DNA from: Fremontodendron californicum
Taxonomy: Eukaryota; Streptophyta; Magnoliopsida; Malvales; Malvaceae
Assembly (NCBI GenBank): GCA_030761205.1
Contig: JAULJL010000024.1
Location: 18,651,122 to 18,715,121 of the forward strand
Reading direction: 5' to 3'
DNA length: 64,000 nt
Shown: positions 45,004 to 57,598 of the stretch, in pieces
Layout: the number at the start of each line of letters is the position of its first letter
How positions within the stretch are numbered: the stretch's first letter is position 1
Translations under genes and position numbers: made by a program
The notes under the pieces: generated by a model
The model's database searches: none
Told to the model about the DNA's origin: nothing
The model's input: the letters and a program-made list of their open reading frames with translations, nothing else

Positions 45004-47062
45004 TGATGCACCCAAAAGAGTGTATCTTATTTAACCTTGCACTAAAAAGATAAATTGTAAGTATAGTAGTTAGCAAGGGTCGAGTCCTCAGGGATTGGGT
45101 TTTAGTTTATAAGTTAATAGTTTAAAACTTAAATTCAAGAACAATAAAAGAAAAAGGGTTTTTGAAGCCAGATTTAAACTAAAGTAAATAATAAGAATAA
45201 GATGCAAGGCGGTATAACCAGCCAATAAAAATATATATACTAAATTAGGCGGTATAACCAGCCAATAAAAATATATATACTAAATTAGGCGGTATAACCA
45301 GCCAATAAAAATAAAACAAAGTTAATATACAAATTAGGCGGTATAACCAGCCAATAAAAATAAATATAAAAAATAAGCAAACTAAAAGTAAGAAAACAAA
45401 TAAGTAAGAAGAATCAAATATGAAAAATATGGTTAAGGTTTCATTCTCCACCACTAGACATCATTAAGAATCAATTTCAGATCTATCAATATCAACCAAC
45501 TATCAAAGTTAACAACCGTAGATAACAACAAGCTCTGTTACCCCAATCTTTCCTTAGTTTGTCGTTAAATAGAACAAGCTCTCTATTTAATCTCTAACCA
45601 TTAAACAACCTAGAATAAGCTCTCTAAATTCAATTTAATGGCAGCTTTATGATGAGAAAGATAGGTTGATCTAAGCAACAAACACATAAGCTCGGATTGT
45701 TCAACTTAGGTTATGTTCCACTTTGCAATTATTGAAAACTTGACCATAATCATTAATCACAAATTGCCACTTATGAATAGGAAATCAAGACAATTACACG
45801 GATCAAGACTCCTAAACTAGCAATAGATAATTATCAAGATCTATCTAGTTGTACACCTAAATAAATCTAGACAACATCATGAACAATTCTTGTAGAAGAA
45901 CATAAGCAACTTTGATAGAAAATTAATGATAGATAGAATCTGAAAATCAATCACAAAACATGTCTAGGGCTTTGAAATCACCCTTAACCAAATAGAAGTT
46001 TAGCCTAGCATAGGCACTATAAACATAAAATTAAATAGAATCTAAGAAGAAAATAAAAGAAAGAAAGAAGAAGAAGAAGAAGAATATTAATTATCCAACC
46101 TCTTGCTCTTTCTAAAGAAAAAGAAAACTAGAGAAAAGAAAGAAGAAGAAAACTTAGAGAATTTTATTACAATGGCTAATATCCTACCTATCTACAATAT
46201 GATCCTCTACAATCATCCAAGGCCCTCTATTTATACACATTTTGGAGGGCTAAATGACAAGAGACAAGCTTTACAAATTTCAAAGGTAGGTATAATAGGT
46301 GGGTGCATTTTTCTAACAATTTTCGTCATATTGTATGACCATTTTGATCAGCCAACTTGATGGTCGATTTTGTCAATCTTGGAGGCCTGATCTGATCACA
46401 TGGTCTTCTAGAAAACTGTTCCCCTATGAGTTACTGATTCATAGCCGTTGGAATCAGCTCATTTGCTGATGTGGAGAAGAAGATATGGGCAAAATACTAA
46501 AACAGGTCAGCACAGACGTCATTGCACATCAGCCAACTTGATGGTCGATTTCTTCAATATTGGAGGCTTTATCTGATCACATGGTCTTCTAGACAAATGT
46601 TCCCCTATCAGTTAGTGATCCATAGCCGTTGGAATCAGCTCATTTTCTGATGTGTATCGGACGATATGGTCAAAATGCGAAAACTGCTCAGGACAGACGT
46701 CATTGCACATCAGCCAACTTGATGGTTGATTTCGCTAGGGAAAACGACTCCGTTTCAAGAAGTGTAAAACATGAAAAAGATAGATATGCCTCTTAACTTT
46801 GCACGGTTAAAATTTCAGCCTTATTGCTTCAGTGGAACTCCAGATATAGCTGATATGGGAAAAGGTGTCGGAACTGGAACTGAACTGGATTTGCCCTTAA
46901 TTCTAGTAATCTGAAATGACTCAAAGAAACTTGTGAAAAACACCAAATTACATAAATATATAAAAGATCATAAACACAATTAGACTAAACAATAATAACT
47001 CGTATTTGACACAAAACAATAATAAAACATAACTAAAAACTATATAATTATACGAGTTATCA
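45004..47062 (-). repeat. 3' LTR of element G (2059 bp)
   Basis: Four roughly 40-bp units, duplicated U3 block. The adjoining PPT (complement of 47063-47076) reads TAAGTGTGGAGGTG, one G changed to A. Confidence 0.95.
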
Positions 47063-48948
47063 CACCTCCACACTTAGATTGTTGCTAGTCCCTAGCAACG
47101 ACTCAATAAAAATAAAATAAGAAAATCTAATCTAATCCATTTTCGTAGGAAATCACGGTGGCACTTAGCATGTGACACAAGCCTTTAAACCCCTAGGTGT
47201 CCCTAGTGGACGAGTTTAGTCTCGTGAGGGTTTACTAGAACGATACCCACAAACATTGAAAAACTAAAATATAAATAAACTACATATACTAAAAATATTT
47301 ACTCCTATTCCTTTCAATATAAATTAGAGACAATCTTTGAACAAGTCTTATAAACTAATCAATAGCTTAAAGAATTTCACAAAAAATCATGCTTGAATGT
47401 AAATTGTTTGAGTTAAGCCAATATTAACATAACATATTTCAATCAAAATAGTGCACATTCAAACTTAATCTCAACTTCTCATATGGGATACTCTCATGAT
47501 TTTCACTCTTTAAAGTAGTGGTAAAGTGTTTACACTCAGTCAATCTCATGAAAATAGTTCTACCATATGCTTGCTTGTCTACCTATTCTCCACTAAAAGA
47601 TCATGCAACTTCATAAATCAAGAGGTCTTTAATCAAGGTTGTAATGGGGCCAAGAGGTAATAATGTGGTTAAAGAATAAAAAGGAAAAGATATCACAAAC
47701 ATTCCAAAGACTTCATAGAATTTAGAGACAAAATAAGATTTTGCAGATAAAACTTTCTCAATATTCTTTAGAAGTACATAATCACATAGGCTGAATATTT
47801 CATGTTGAGCCTTTACTTCATTCTAACCAACTTTCGAACATCTTTTTCTTTTCTTTAACTAGAAGTTCAAGAGATTATTCAAAAATTTTTTTTTTTTTTT
47901 CACATGGGAATGTATTTGGCAATATTCCCTCTATTTTTCTCTTGACTTTTGCCTTTCTCCTCCCCCACACTTATCTTTTGTTCTAACCCAAATTTTCAAA
48001 AAATATCCCTTGTTTTTGCAATATGTCTCAAACATTCTAGTCCATCTTTAGAACAAGGGTAAAGATATAAATGTGTTTAGGCTAGGTGTAAGATGTGGTT
48101 ACCAAATAAATAGCTTATTCAATGTAGGCTCAAATTGGTTCACTAGAGGGATGTTCTCTTGGAACATCAATAAGGGATGGCTGTTTGGCCCTAGTTAAAA
48201 AGTCCTAATGCCTCTATCATATTCATGTTGTTACATGCATCAATATAGTCTCAAATGGTTTAAAGCAAGTTCTAGAGAATCATGTAATCATAAGAGCACT
48301 CAAGAAAGAAATTAGATTGATTTGTATAATGCATCAATCATTATAGGCTCAATAACTCACAAGGATGATTATACAAGTCAGATTAAGTCTAAACATGCTT
48401 CTTTCTCAATCAACATATCATATTAACATTGGCTCATAAAAAGATTGATATCAAGTTCAATTCTCATGAAAATCTTCTCACTAATAAATCTGTTTTAGAC
48501 TTATGCAATTCATATCTCATCATTGTATTAAAAAGGAACTAAAACACACTAAAAATAATAATAATAAAGACTCATAAAAAAAAATAGTAGACAAAAATAA
48601 AAGAAATCCTAAATCATTCCCCCCACACTTAATTCTTACATTGTCCTCAATGTAAGTCTATTAACCCAAATGAAAGAATCATGTGTAAGAGAAAAGAACT
48701 AATAACATAAGAATAGGAACAACTAAGACTCAAAACAAAACAAACTCATGCAACCTAAATAATCCTAAAATACTAAACAAAAATTAACAAGTAAACATAA
48801 AAAATAAAAATAAAAACAATAAAAATAAAAATAATAAAAGAAAAGAAAAAGGAAAAGAAAGAGAAAGCAAATCTGAATATGGAAGGTTGGCAATTTCTTC
48901 TTTAATTGGGTTGCCTTCCCAATTAACACTTGAGTTAATGTTTTGAAC
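47063..48948 (-). other. 3' noncoding region of element G, with cargo deletion junction
   Basis: Colinear with the 3' regions of the other copies up to about 48795 (AACAAGTAAACATAAAAA in complement order), then switches within AAATAAAAATAAAAAC-type sequence to the spacer that normally follows the gag-derived frame. No gene besides antisense noise. Confidence 0.8.
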
Positions 48949-49887
48949 CTAACCAACACCCCTTCTTGGCTTTTTAGGCTTGTCAGGCTCATACATGAAA
49001 TTTTCCAAATTAATGCGTTTGAGAGGAAGCTTTCTTTGCACAACAGTGGATGCATTCTCCATTACAAGTATTATTCCATCATCCTTTGTGGTGCATATCT
49101 CATCGAGGAATGGAGCATATTTTGATACTTGTTGAATGGCATCCACAAACAATTTGTTTAAGGTTTCTGGCATGTGTTGTTCATGTTCTTCCTCCATGAA
49201 CTTTGCAAATCTACTAGGAAAAGGTGGAGAAGAAACATTAGTAAAAAGTGGAACCTTAAACGTTACCTCAGGTGCCGAAATACTCTTATTTGGATTTGTG
49301 GCTTCATTATCCTCAAGAATAGAATCCATCTCTAATTTTGTTTCATCCTCATCTTGTTCCTCATTCCTCAAGGTCACAATCGTAGCATTCTCCTTTGGGT
49401 TAATCATCGTTTGGGCAGGGAGTTCTTCAGATCTTTGTGCTACCCATCCCACCATACTACTAGTCAATTGGATCATTTGCTTTTCCAAACTCTGGATGCT
49501 TGCCCTTGTTTCCTGTTGAAATTGCAATGTATCAGTAACAAGAGAATAGACAAGATCTTCTAAAGAAGTACCTGAGTTTTGAGTCATATGTGGTGGTTGA
49601 AAAAGATCTGGTTCTTGGGACCATGATTGATTGAAGCTAGATGGATGAGTGTAATTGGCATAAGGATCTACTTCTTGGTAATTTTCCGAATAGCCATAAG
49701 TAGTATGATCCCACCATCCCTCATGGTAAGTGTTTGAGTAATGATCATACTGTTGGTCTTGGAACACTTGATGGCCTTGACATCCTCCCATGGCCAATTG
49801 TTGAACTGGGTAGGTGAGATTGGCTTGTTGATTTTCCATGTTCATGTATGCCACCAACTCTTCAAGTGTTAGATTGCTCAATTCCAT
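48949..49887 (-). CDS. Gag-derived protein, 312 aa (element G)
   Basis: Intact, the same length as in B, C and H, with substitutions spread along it (for example VPLFTNV, KFMEEEHEQHMPE). It contains the gag-C landmarks NSGTSLEDLV and LQFQQETRASI. It is the only protein this element can encode. Confidence 0.85.
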   Translation of the reverse strand: MELSNLTLEELVAYMNMENQQANLTYPVQQLAMGGCQGHQVFQDQQYDHYSNTYHEGWWDHTTYGYSENYQEVDPYANYTHPSSFNQSWSQEPDLFQPPHMTQNSGTSLEDLVYSLVTDTLQFQQETRASIQSLEKQMIQLTSSMVGWVAQRSEELPAQTMINPKENATIVTLRNEEQDEDETKLEMDSILEDNEATNPNKSISAPEVTFKVPLFTNVSSPPFPSRFAKFMEEEHEQHMPETLNKLFVDAIQQVSKYAPFLDEICTTKDDGIILVMENASTVVQRKLPLKRINLENFMYEPDKPKKPRRGVG

Positions 49888-50001
49888 CGTTTTTTTTTTT
49901 TTTCAAAATTTGATAAGAAAAACTTGTATGTACCAGAAAATAGAACTAATTAGAACTGAAAATAAGAATAAACCAAGTAACAAATAAACTAATGAAAACA
50001 A

Positions 50002-50019
50002 TCCCCGGCAACGGCGCCA
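50002..50019 (-). other. Primer binding site, tRNA-Asp type (element G)
   Basis: Complement reads TGGCGCCGTTGCCGGGGA. Confidence 0.85.
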
Positions 50020-50025
50020 AAAATT

Positions 50026-52084
50026 TGATGCACCCAAAAGAGTGTATCTTATTTAACCTTGCACTAAAAAGATAAATTGTAAGTATAGTAGTTAGCAAGG
50101 GTCGAGTCCTCAGGGATTGGGTTTTAGTTTATAAGTTAATAGTTTAAAACTTAAATTCAAGAACAATAAAAGAAAAGGGGTTTTTGAAGCCAGATTTAAA
50201 CTAAAGTAAATAATAAGAATAAGATGCAAGGCGGTATAACCAGCCAATAAAAATATATATACTAAATTAGGCGGTATAACCAGCCAATAAAAATATATAT
50301 ACTAAATTAGGCGGTATAACCAGCCAATAAAAATAAAACAAAGTTAATATACAAATTAGGCGGTATAACCAGCCAATAAAAATAAATATAAAAAATAAGC
50401 AAACTAAAAGTAAGAAAACAAATAAGTAAGAAGAATCAAATATGAAAAATATGGTTAAGGTTTCATTCTCCACCACTAGACATCATTAAGAATCAATTTC
50501 AGATCTATCAATATCAACCAACTATCAAAGTTAACAACCGTAGATAACAACAAGCTCTGTTACCCCAATCTTTCCTTAGTTTGTCGTTAAATAGAACAAG
50601 CTCTCTATTTAATCTCTAACCATTAAACAACCTAGAATAAGCTCTCTAAATTCAATTTAATGGCAGCTTTATGATGAGAAAGATAGGTTGATCTAAGCAA
50701 CAAACACATAAGCTCGGATTGTTCAACTTAGGTTATGTTCCACTTTGCAATTATTGAAAACTTGACCATAATCATTAATCACAAATTGCCACTTATGAAT
50801 AGGAAATCAAGACAATTACACGGATCAAGACTCCTAAACTAGCAATAGATAATTATCAAGATCTATCTAGTTGTACACCTAAATAAATCTAGACAACATC
50901 ATGAACAATTCTTGTAGAAGAACATAAGCAACTTTGATAGAAAATTAATGATAGATAGAATCTGAAAATCAATCACAAAACATGTCTAGGGCTTTGAAAT
51001 CACCCTTAACCAAATAGAAGTTTAGCCTAGCATAGGCACTATAAACATAAAATTAAATAGAATCTAAGAAGAAAATAAAAGAAAGAAAGAAGAAGAAGAA
51101 GAAGAATATTAATTATCCAACCTCTTGCTCTTTCTAAAGAAAAAGAAAACTAGAGAAAAGAAAGAAGAAGAAAACTTAGAGAATTTTATTACAATGGCTA
51201 ATATCCTACCTATCTACAATATGATCCTCTACAATCATCCAAGGCCCTCTATTTATACACATTTTGGAGGGCTAAATGACAAGAGACAAGCTTTACAAAT
51301 TTCAAAGGTAGGTATAATAGGTGGGTGCATTTTTCTAACAATTTTCGTCATATTGTATGACCATTTTGATCAGCCAACTTGATGGTCGATTTTGTCAATC
51401 TTGGAGGCCTGATCTGATCACATGGTCTTCTAGAACAATGTTCCCCTATGAGTTACTGATTCATAGCCGTTGGAATCAGCTCATTTGCTGATGTGGAGAA
51501 GAAGATATGGGCAAAATACTAAAACAGGTCAGCACAGACGTCATTGCACATCAGCCAACTTGATGGTCGATTTCTTCAATCTTGGAGGCTTTATCTGATC
51601 ACATGGTCTTCTAGACAAATGTTCCCCTATCAGTTAGTGATCCATAGCCGTTGGAATCAGCTCATTTGCTGATGTGTATCGGACGATATGGTCAAAATGC
51701 GAAAACTGCTCAGGACAGACGTCATTGCACATCAGCCAACTTGATGGTTGATTTCGCTAGGGAAAACGACTCCGTTTCAAGAAGTGTAAAACATGAAAAA
51801 GATAGATATGCCTCTTAAATTTGCACGGTTAAAATTTCAGCCTTATTGCTTCAGTGGAACTCCAGATATAGCTGATATGGCAAAAGGTGTCGGAACTGGA
51901 ACTGAACTGGATTTGCCCTTAATTCTAGTAATCTGAAATGACTCAAAGAAACTTGTGAAAAACACCAAATTACATAAATATATAAAAGATCATAAACACA
52001 ATTAGACTAAACAATAATAACTCGTATTTGACACAAAACAATAATAAAACATAACTAAAAACTATATAATTATACGAGTTATCA
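50026..52084 (-). repeat. 5' LTR of element G (2059 bp)
   Basis: Nearly identical to 45004-47062, with only scattered single-base differences by eye. Four roughly 40-bp units, duplicated U3 block, TATA box as in other copies. Confidence 0.95.
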
Positions 52085-52112
52085 TAATGCCTCTATCATG
52101 TTCATGTTGTCA
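52085..52112 (-). mobile_element. Element D internal part 3 (28 bp between G and H)
   Basis: TAATG duplication, then CCTCTATCATGTTCATGT..., ending in TGTCA, the target duplication of H. The uninterrupted version is seen in F near 34695-34725. Confidence 0.88.
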
Positions 52113-54194
52113 TGATGCACCCAAAAGAGTGTATCTTATTTAACCTTGCACTAAAAAGATCAATTGTAAGTATAGTAGTTAGCAAGGGTCGAGTCCTCAG
52201 GGATTGGGTTTTTGTTTATAAGTTGATAGTTTAAAACTTAAATTCAAGAACAATAAAAGAAAAGGGGTTTTTGAAATCAGATTTAAACTAAAGTAAATAA
52301 TAAGAATAAGATGCAAGGCGGTATAACCAGCCAATAAAAATATATATACTAAATTAGGCGGTATAACCAGCCAATAAAAATATATATACTAAATTAGGCG
52401 GTATAACCAGCCAATAAAAATAAAACAAAGTTAATATACAAATTAGGCGGTATAACCAGCTAATAAAAATAAATATACTTTTAAAAATAAGCAAACTAGA
52501 AAAGTAAGAAAACAAGTAAGTAAGAAGAATCAAGTATGAAAAATATGGTTAAGGTTTCATTCTCCACCACTAGACATCATTAAGAATCAATTTCAGATCT
52601 ATCAATATCAACCAACTATCAAAGTTAACAACCGTAGATAACAACAAGCTCTGTTACCCCAATCTTTCCTTAGTTTGTCGTTAAATAGAACAAGCTCTCT
52701 ATTTAATCTCTAACCATTAAACAACCTAGAATAAGCTCTCTAAATTCAATTTAATGGCAGCTTTATGATGAGAAAGATAGGTTGATCTAAGCAACAAACA
52801 CATAAGCTCGGATTGTTCAACTTAGGTTATGTTCCACTTTGCAATTATTGAAAACTTGACCATAATCATTAATCATAAATTGCCACTTATGAATAGGAAA
52901 TCAAGACAATTACACGGATCAAGACTCCTAAACTAGCAATAGATAATTATCAAGATCTATCTAGTTGTACACCTAAATAAATCTAGACAACATCATGAAC
53001 AATTCTTGTAGAAGAACATAAGCAACTTTGATAGAAAATTAATGATAGATAGAATCTGAAAATCAATCACAAAACATGTCTAGGGCTTTGAAATCACCCT
53101 TAACCAAATAGAAGTTTAGCCTAGCATAGGCATTATAAACATAAAATTAAATAGAATCTAAGAAGAAAATAAAAGAAAGAAAGAAGAAGAATATTAATTA
53201 TCCAACCTCTTGCTCTTTCTAAAGAAAAAGAAAACTAGAGAAAAGAAAGAAGAAGAAAACTTAGAGAATTTTATTACAATGGCTAATATCCTACCAATGT
53301 ACAATATGATCCTCTACAATCATCCAAGGCCCTCTATTTATAAACATTTTGGAGGGCTAAATGACAAGAGACAAGCTTTACAAATTTCAAAGGTAGGTAT
53401 AATAGGTGGGTGCATTTTTCTAACAATTTTCGTCATATTGTATGACCATTTTGATCAGCCAACTTGATGGTCGATTTTGTCAATCTTGGAGGCCTTATCT
53501 GATCACATGGTCTTCTAGAAAAATGTTCCCCTATGAGTTACTGATTCATAGCCGTTGGAATCAGCTCATTTTCTGATGTGGAGAAGAAGATATGGGCAAA
53601 ATACGAAAACAGGTCAGCACAGACGTCATTGCACATCAGCCAACTTGATGGTCGATTTCTTCAATATTGGAGGCTTTATCTGATCACATGGTCTTCTAGA
53701 CAAATGTTCCCCTATCAGTTAGTGATCCATAGCCGTTGGAATCAGCTATGGTCAAAATATGGTCAAAATGCTCATTTGCTGATGTGTACCGGACGATATG
53801 GTCAAAATGCGAAAACGGCTCAGGACAGACGTCATTGCACATCAGCCAACTTGATGGTTGATTTCGCTAGGGAAAACGACTCCGTTTCAAGAAGTGTAAA
53901 ACATGAAAAAGATAGATATGCCTCTTAAATTTGCACGGTTAAAATTTCAGCCTTATTGCTTCAGTGAAACTCCAGATATAGCTGATATGGCAAAAGGTGT
54001 CGGAACTGGAACTGAACTGGATTTGCCCTTAATTCTAGTAATCTGAAATCACTCAAAGAAACTTGTGAAAAACACCAAATTACATAAAAATATAAAAGAT
54101 CATAAACACAATTAGACTAAACAATAATAACTCGTATTTGACACAAAACAATAATAAAACATAACTAAAAACTATATAATTATACGAGTTATCA
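52113..54194 (-). repeat. 3' LTR of element H (2082 bp)
   Basis: Four roughly 40-bp units, duplicated U3 block, and a small extra duplication ATGGTCAAAAT near 53747-53770. Confidence 0.95.
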
Positions 54195-56236
54195 CACCCC
54201 CACACTTAGATTGTTGCTAGTCCCTAGCAACGACTCAATAAAAATAAGAAAATCTAATCTAATCCATTTTCGTAGGAAATCACGGTGGCACTTAGCATGT
54301 GACACAAGCCTTTAAACCCCTAGGTGTCCCTAGTGGACGAGTTTAGTCTCGTGAGGGTTTACTAGGATGACACCCATAAACATTGAAAACATAAGAAAAA
54401 CTAAAAATAATAATTATAACTAATCCTTCCAATATAAATTTGAGATAATCATTGGACAAGTCTTAAAAACTAATCAATAGCTTAAAGAAATTCACAAAAA
54501 ATCTTGCTTGAATGTAAATAGTTTGAGTTAAGCCAATATTAACATAACATATTTCAATCAAAATAGTGCATATTCAAACTTAATCTCAACTTCTCACATG
54601 GGATACTCTCTTGATTTTCACTCTTTAAAGTAGTGGTAACGTGTTTACACTCAATCAATCTCATGAAAACACTTCTACCATATGCTTGCTTGTCCACCTA
54701 TTCTCCACTAAAAGATCATGCAACTTCATAAATCAAGAGGTCTTTAATCAAGGTTGTAATGGGGCCAAGGGGTTTGTAATGTGGTTGAAGAACAAAAGGA
54801 TAAAGATATCACAAAGGTTCCAAAGAGTTCATAAAGTTTAGAGACATAAAAAAATTATACAAAGAAACTTCTCAAAACTCTTTACAAGTACATAGTCACC
54901 TAGGCCGGATATTCATGTTGGGCCTTTTCTTCATTCTAAACAACTTTGTAACATCTTTTTCTTTTTCCACAAATTCAAGAGATGATTTTTTTTTTTTTTT
55001 AATATGGGAATGTATTTGACAATGATCCCTTTCTTTTTCTCTTGACTTTTTCTTTTCTTTTCTTCCCCCACACTTATCTTTTGTTTCCAACCCAAATTTT
55101 TAACTAAAAATATCCCTTGTTTTTTCTTTTGCAATATGTCTCAAAATATATAATTGTGGTTACCAAATAAATAGCTTATTCAATGTAGGCTCAAATTGGC
55201 TCACTAGGGGTGTGTTCTCTTGGAACATCAATAAGGGATGGCTGTTTGGCCCTGCTAAAAATCCTAATGCCTCTATCATATTCATGTTGTCACATGCATC
55301 AATATAGTCTCAACAAGGTCTAAAGCAAGTTCTAGAGAATCATGTAATCATAAGAGCGCTCAAGAAAGAAATTAGATTGATTTGTATAATGCATCAATCA
55401 TTATAGGCTCAAAAACTCACAAGGATGATTATACAAGTCAGATTAAGTCTAAACATGCTTCTTTCTCAATCAACATATCATATTAACATTGGCTCATAAA
55501 AAGGTTGATATCAAGCTCAATTCTCATGAAAATCTTCTCACTAGTAAATCTGTTTTAGACTTATGCAATTCATATCTCATCATTGTATTAAAAAGGAACT
55601 AAAACACACTAAAAAAAAAATAAAGACTCATAAAAATTAAAAAATAGTAGACAAAAATAAAAGAAATCCTAAATCATTCCCCCCCACACTTAATTCTTAC
55701 ATTGTCCTCAATGTAAGTCTATTAACCCAAATGAAAGAATCATGTGTAAGAGAAAAGAACTAATAACATAAGAATAGGAACAACTAAGACTCAAAACAAA
55801 ACAAACTCATGCAACCTAAATAATCCTAAAATACTAAACAAAAATTAACAAGTAAACATAAAAAGATTAAAATCAAACTGACAAGGTATGTCTCAAGTCT
55901 CCCTTACTCAAACCTTGTTCAGAATGAATACTTCTAAATTGCTTAAAACACAACAAACTTTTTTTTTTTTTTTTTGAAAAGAAGAAATCAAACTGACAAG
56001 GTTTGTCTCAAGTCTCCCTTACTCAGACCTTGTTCAGAATGAATACTTCTAAATGGCTTAAAACACAACAAATTTTTTTTTTTTTTATATTAGCAAAATA
56101 TGTCCCTTACCCCCTACTTAAATATGACATTGTCCCAAATGTCAAATTTTAAAGGTAGAATTTAGGAGATATTACCTGCAGAGGTTGCTAACCACTTATT
56201 ATAACTGAGACACAACAAGCAAAATGTTAGATAATG
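54195..56236 (-). other. PPT and 3' noncoding region of element H
   Basis: PPT complement at 54195-54208; PPT-like runs near 55064 and 55680; inverted repeat CTTACATTG...CAATGTAAG near 55696-55717; the CAAGGTCTGAGTAAGGGAGA block in two tandem copies (about 55867-56070). No gene. Confidence 0.75.
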
Positions 56237-56882
56237 TCACAAAGACAAAGTGCAATCCACTCCTTGCTCGTCCATATCTCTTTTTCTTTTTCCGAGCGTT
56301 TGCGAAACAACCGTAGCAGATAAACACTCATAAGCTTGGAGCTTTTTAAGTAAATCTTCAATGGTTGTAGCAGAAATTATGGTTCTCCTTGCCTCTGAAA
56401 ACATGAATCCATTATCCACAGCATTATCTAAATATGAAAGCAAATTACTAAAATAACCATTAATATTAAGCAAACCAATGGGTTTCCTATTTGTGACCAA
56501 AGATGACCAAGAAGCCACGCAAGCTATTTCTTCCAATGTACCCAGACCTCCTGGTAAAGCAATGAATTCATCGGCAGAATGGTACATGATTGTCATCCGT
56601 TCAGGGATACTCCAGACTTGTATTTCCTTACCCACGGTAGGTCCACAAAAACTTGTGAATAGTTTTGGCACGATTCCTAGAACTGGACTTCCTCCGGCGT
56701 GTGCTGCTGTAGCGACTGCTCCCATTAAACCCGTACTACCGCCTCCATAAATCAAGTGGATCTTTTGTTGGGCAAGTATTACTCCAACTCTTATGGCTTC
56801 ATCAGCGAATATGTTATTTTTCCCTGGATAAGCACCTCCAAAGACAAATTTTTTTAATGCGCTGGGATGAAGTACTTTCCAT
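56237..56882 (-). pseudogene. LOG: LOG-like cytokinin phosphoribohydrolase, N-terminal frameshift (element H)
   Basis: The ATG (56880-56882) is present, but two bases are missing in the TTTGTGTCTTTGG stretch (about 56848), shifting the frame after about 12 codons. The rest reads on from MIYGGGSTGLMGA (56755) through PGGLGTLEE to the usual end DEQGVDCTLSL. The core motifs are otherwise intact. Confidence 0.88.
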
Positions 56883-57051
56883 TATTTTTTTCTTCGAGTG
56901 CCTTGGCTTCAATTATCCAACGTATGTCTTCAGGAATCCCTTTGTGCATAAGCATTCTTAATCTTTCAAATCGAACTTGGTAAAGCTTCAGTAAAATATT
57001 TCGAGGAAAAGGAGGAAATCGTTTCTGCAATCTTGTGAGAATATCATCCAT
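56854..57051 (-). pseudogene. First exon of the 178-aa frame, spliced form (element H)
   Basis: The first 50 codons (57051 to 56902) match the other copies exactly up to GAAGCCAAG. The next base is the first of the LOG leader GCACTCGAAG, i.e. the exon-exon joint at 56901/56902. In this copy the frame continues only 15 more codons because ATG lies 19 bases from the joint. The basic Cys4 segment is absent. Confidence 0.85.
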
Positions 57052-57598
57052 CCTGAAAAAAAATGAAAAAAAAAAAAAAATTGAAAGAGAAATTGGAAGA
57101 GAAATTTATATACAATATCAGTTTTGTGGGTAGCTGATGGAACCGATTTAAATAATCACGGAGTACCGTTATCCGCCATTTAACCGGGGTTAAAAAAAAA
57201 TTATATTTACATCAGTTATTTTCAAAACAAGGATCAGAAAGAAAAACAGCATAAAAAAAGACTAAAAAACAAAACACTCTAAATAAAATCCTAAATTCTT
57301 CCCCCCACACATAATTCTTACATTGTCATTAATGTAATGCTATTAATCCCCCAATGCAAGAATTATATGTAAGAGAAAAGAACTATTAAACAAAAGAAAC
57401 TTATGCAGCCTAAATGAACTTAAAAGCAGTAAACACAATTAACAAAGAAACATAAGAAATAAAATAAAAACAATAAAAATAATAAAAGAAAAAGGAAAAG
57501 AAAGAGAAAGAGAAAGCAAATCTGAATATGGAAGGTTGGCAATGCTTTCACTAATTAGGCTGTCTCCCCCAATTAGCACTTGATTTAGTGTTTTGAAC
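57052..57598 (-). other. Spacer with cargo promoter/acceptor and PPT-like module (element H)
   Basis: Acceptor-like T-tract with CAGG, TATATAAA-like box (about 57105-57112 complement), PPT-like TATGTGTGGGGGGAAG (complement near 57300), A-rich run. No gene. Confidence 0.65.

Larger units (their letters stand above)
45004..52084 (-). mobile_element. Element G: non-autonomous LTR retrotransposon without cargo genes
   Basis: 7081 bp; LTRs 45004-47062 and 50026-52084 (both 2059 bp and almost identical), perfect target duplication TAATG (44999-45003 / 52085-52089). Its only frame is the 312-aa gag-derived protein. The cargo cassette (178-aa frame, intron, LOG) is missing; the 3' region joins the gag-side spacer in an A-rich stretch at about 48790-48845. 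Confidence 0.96.
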
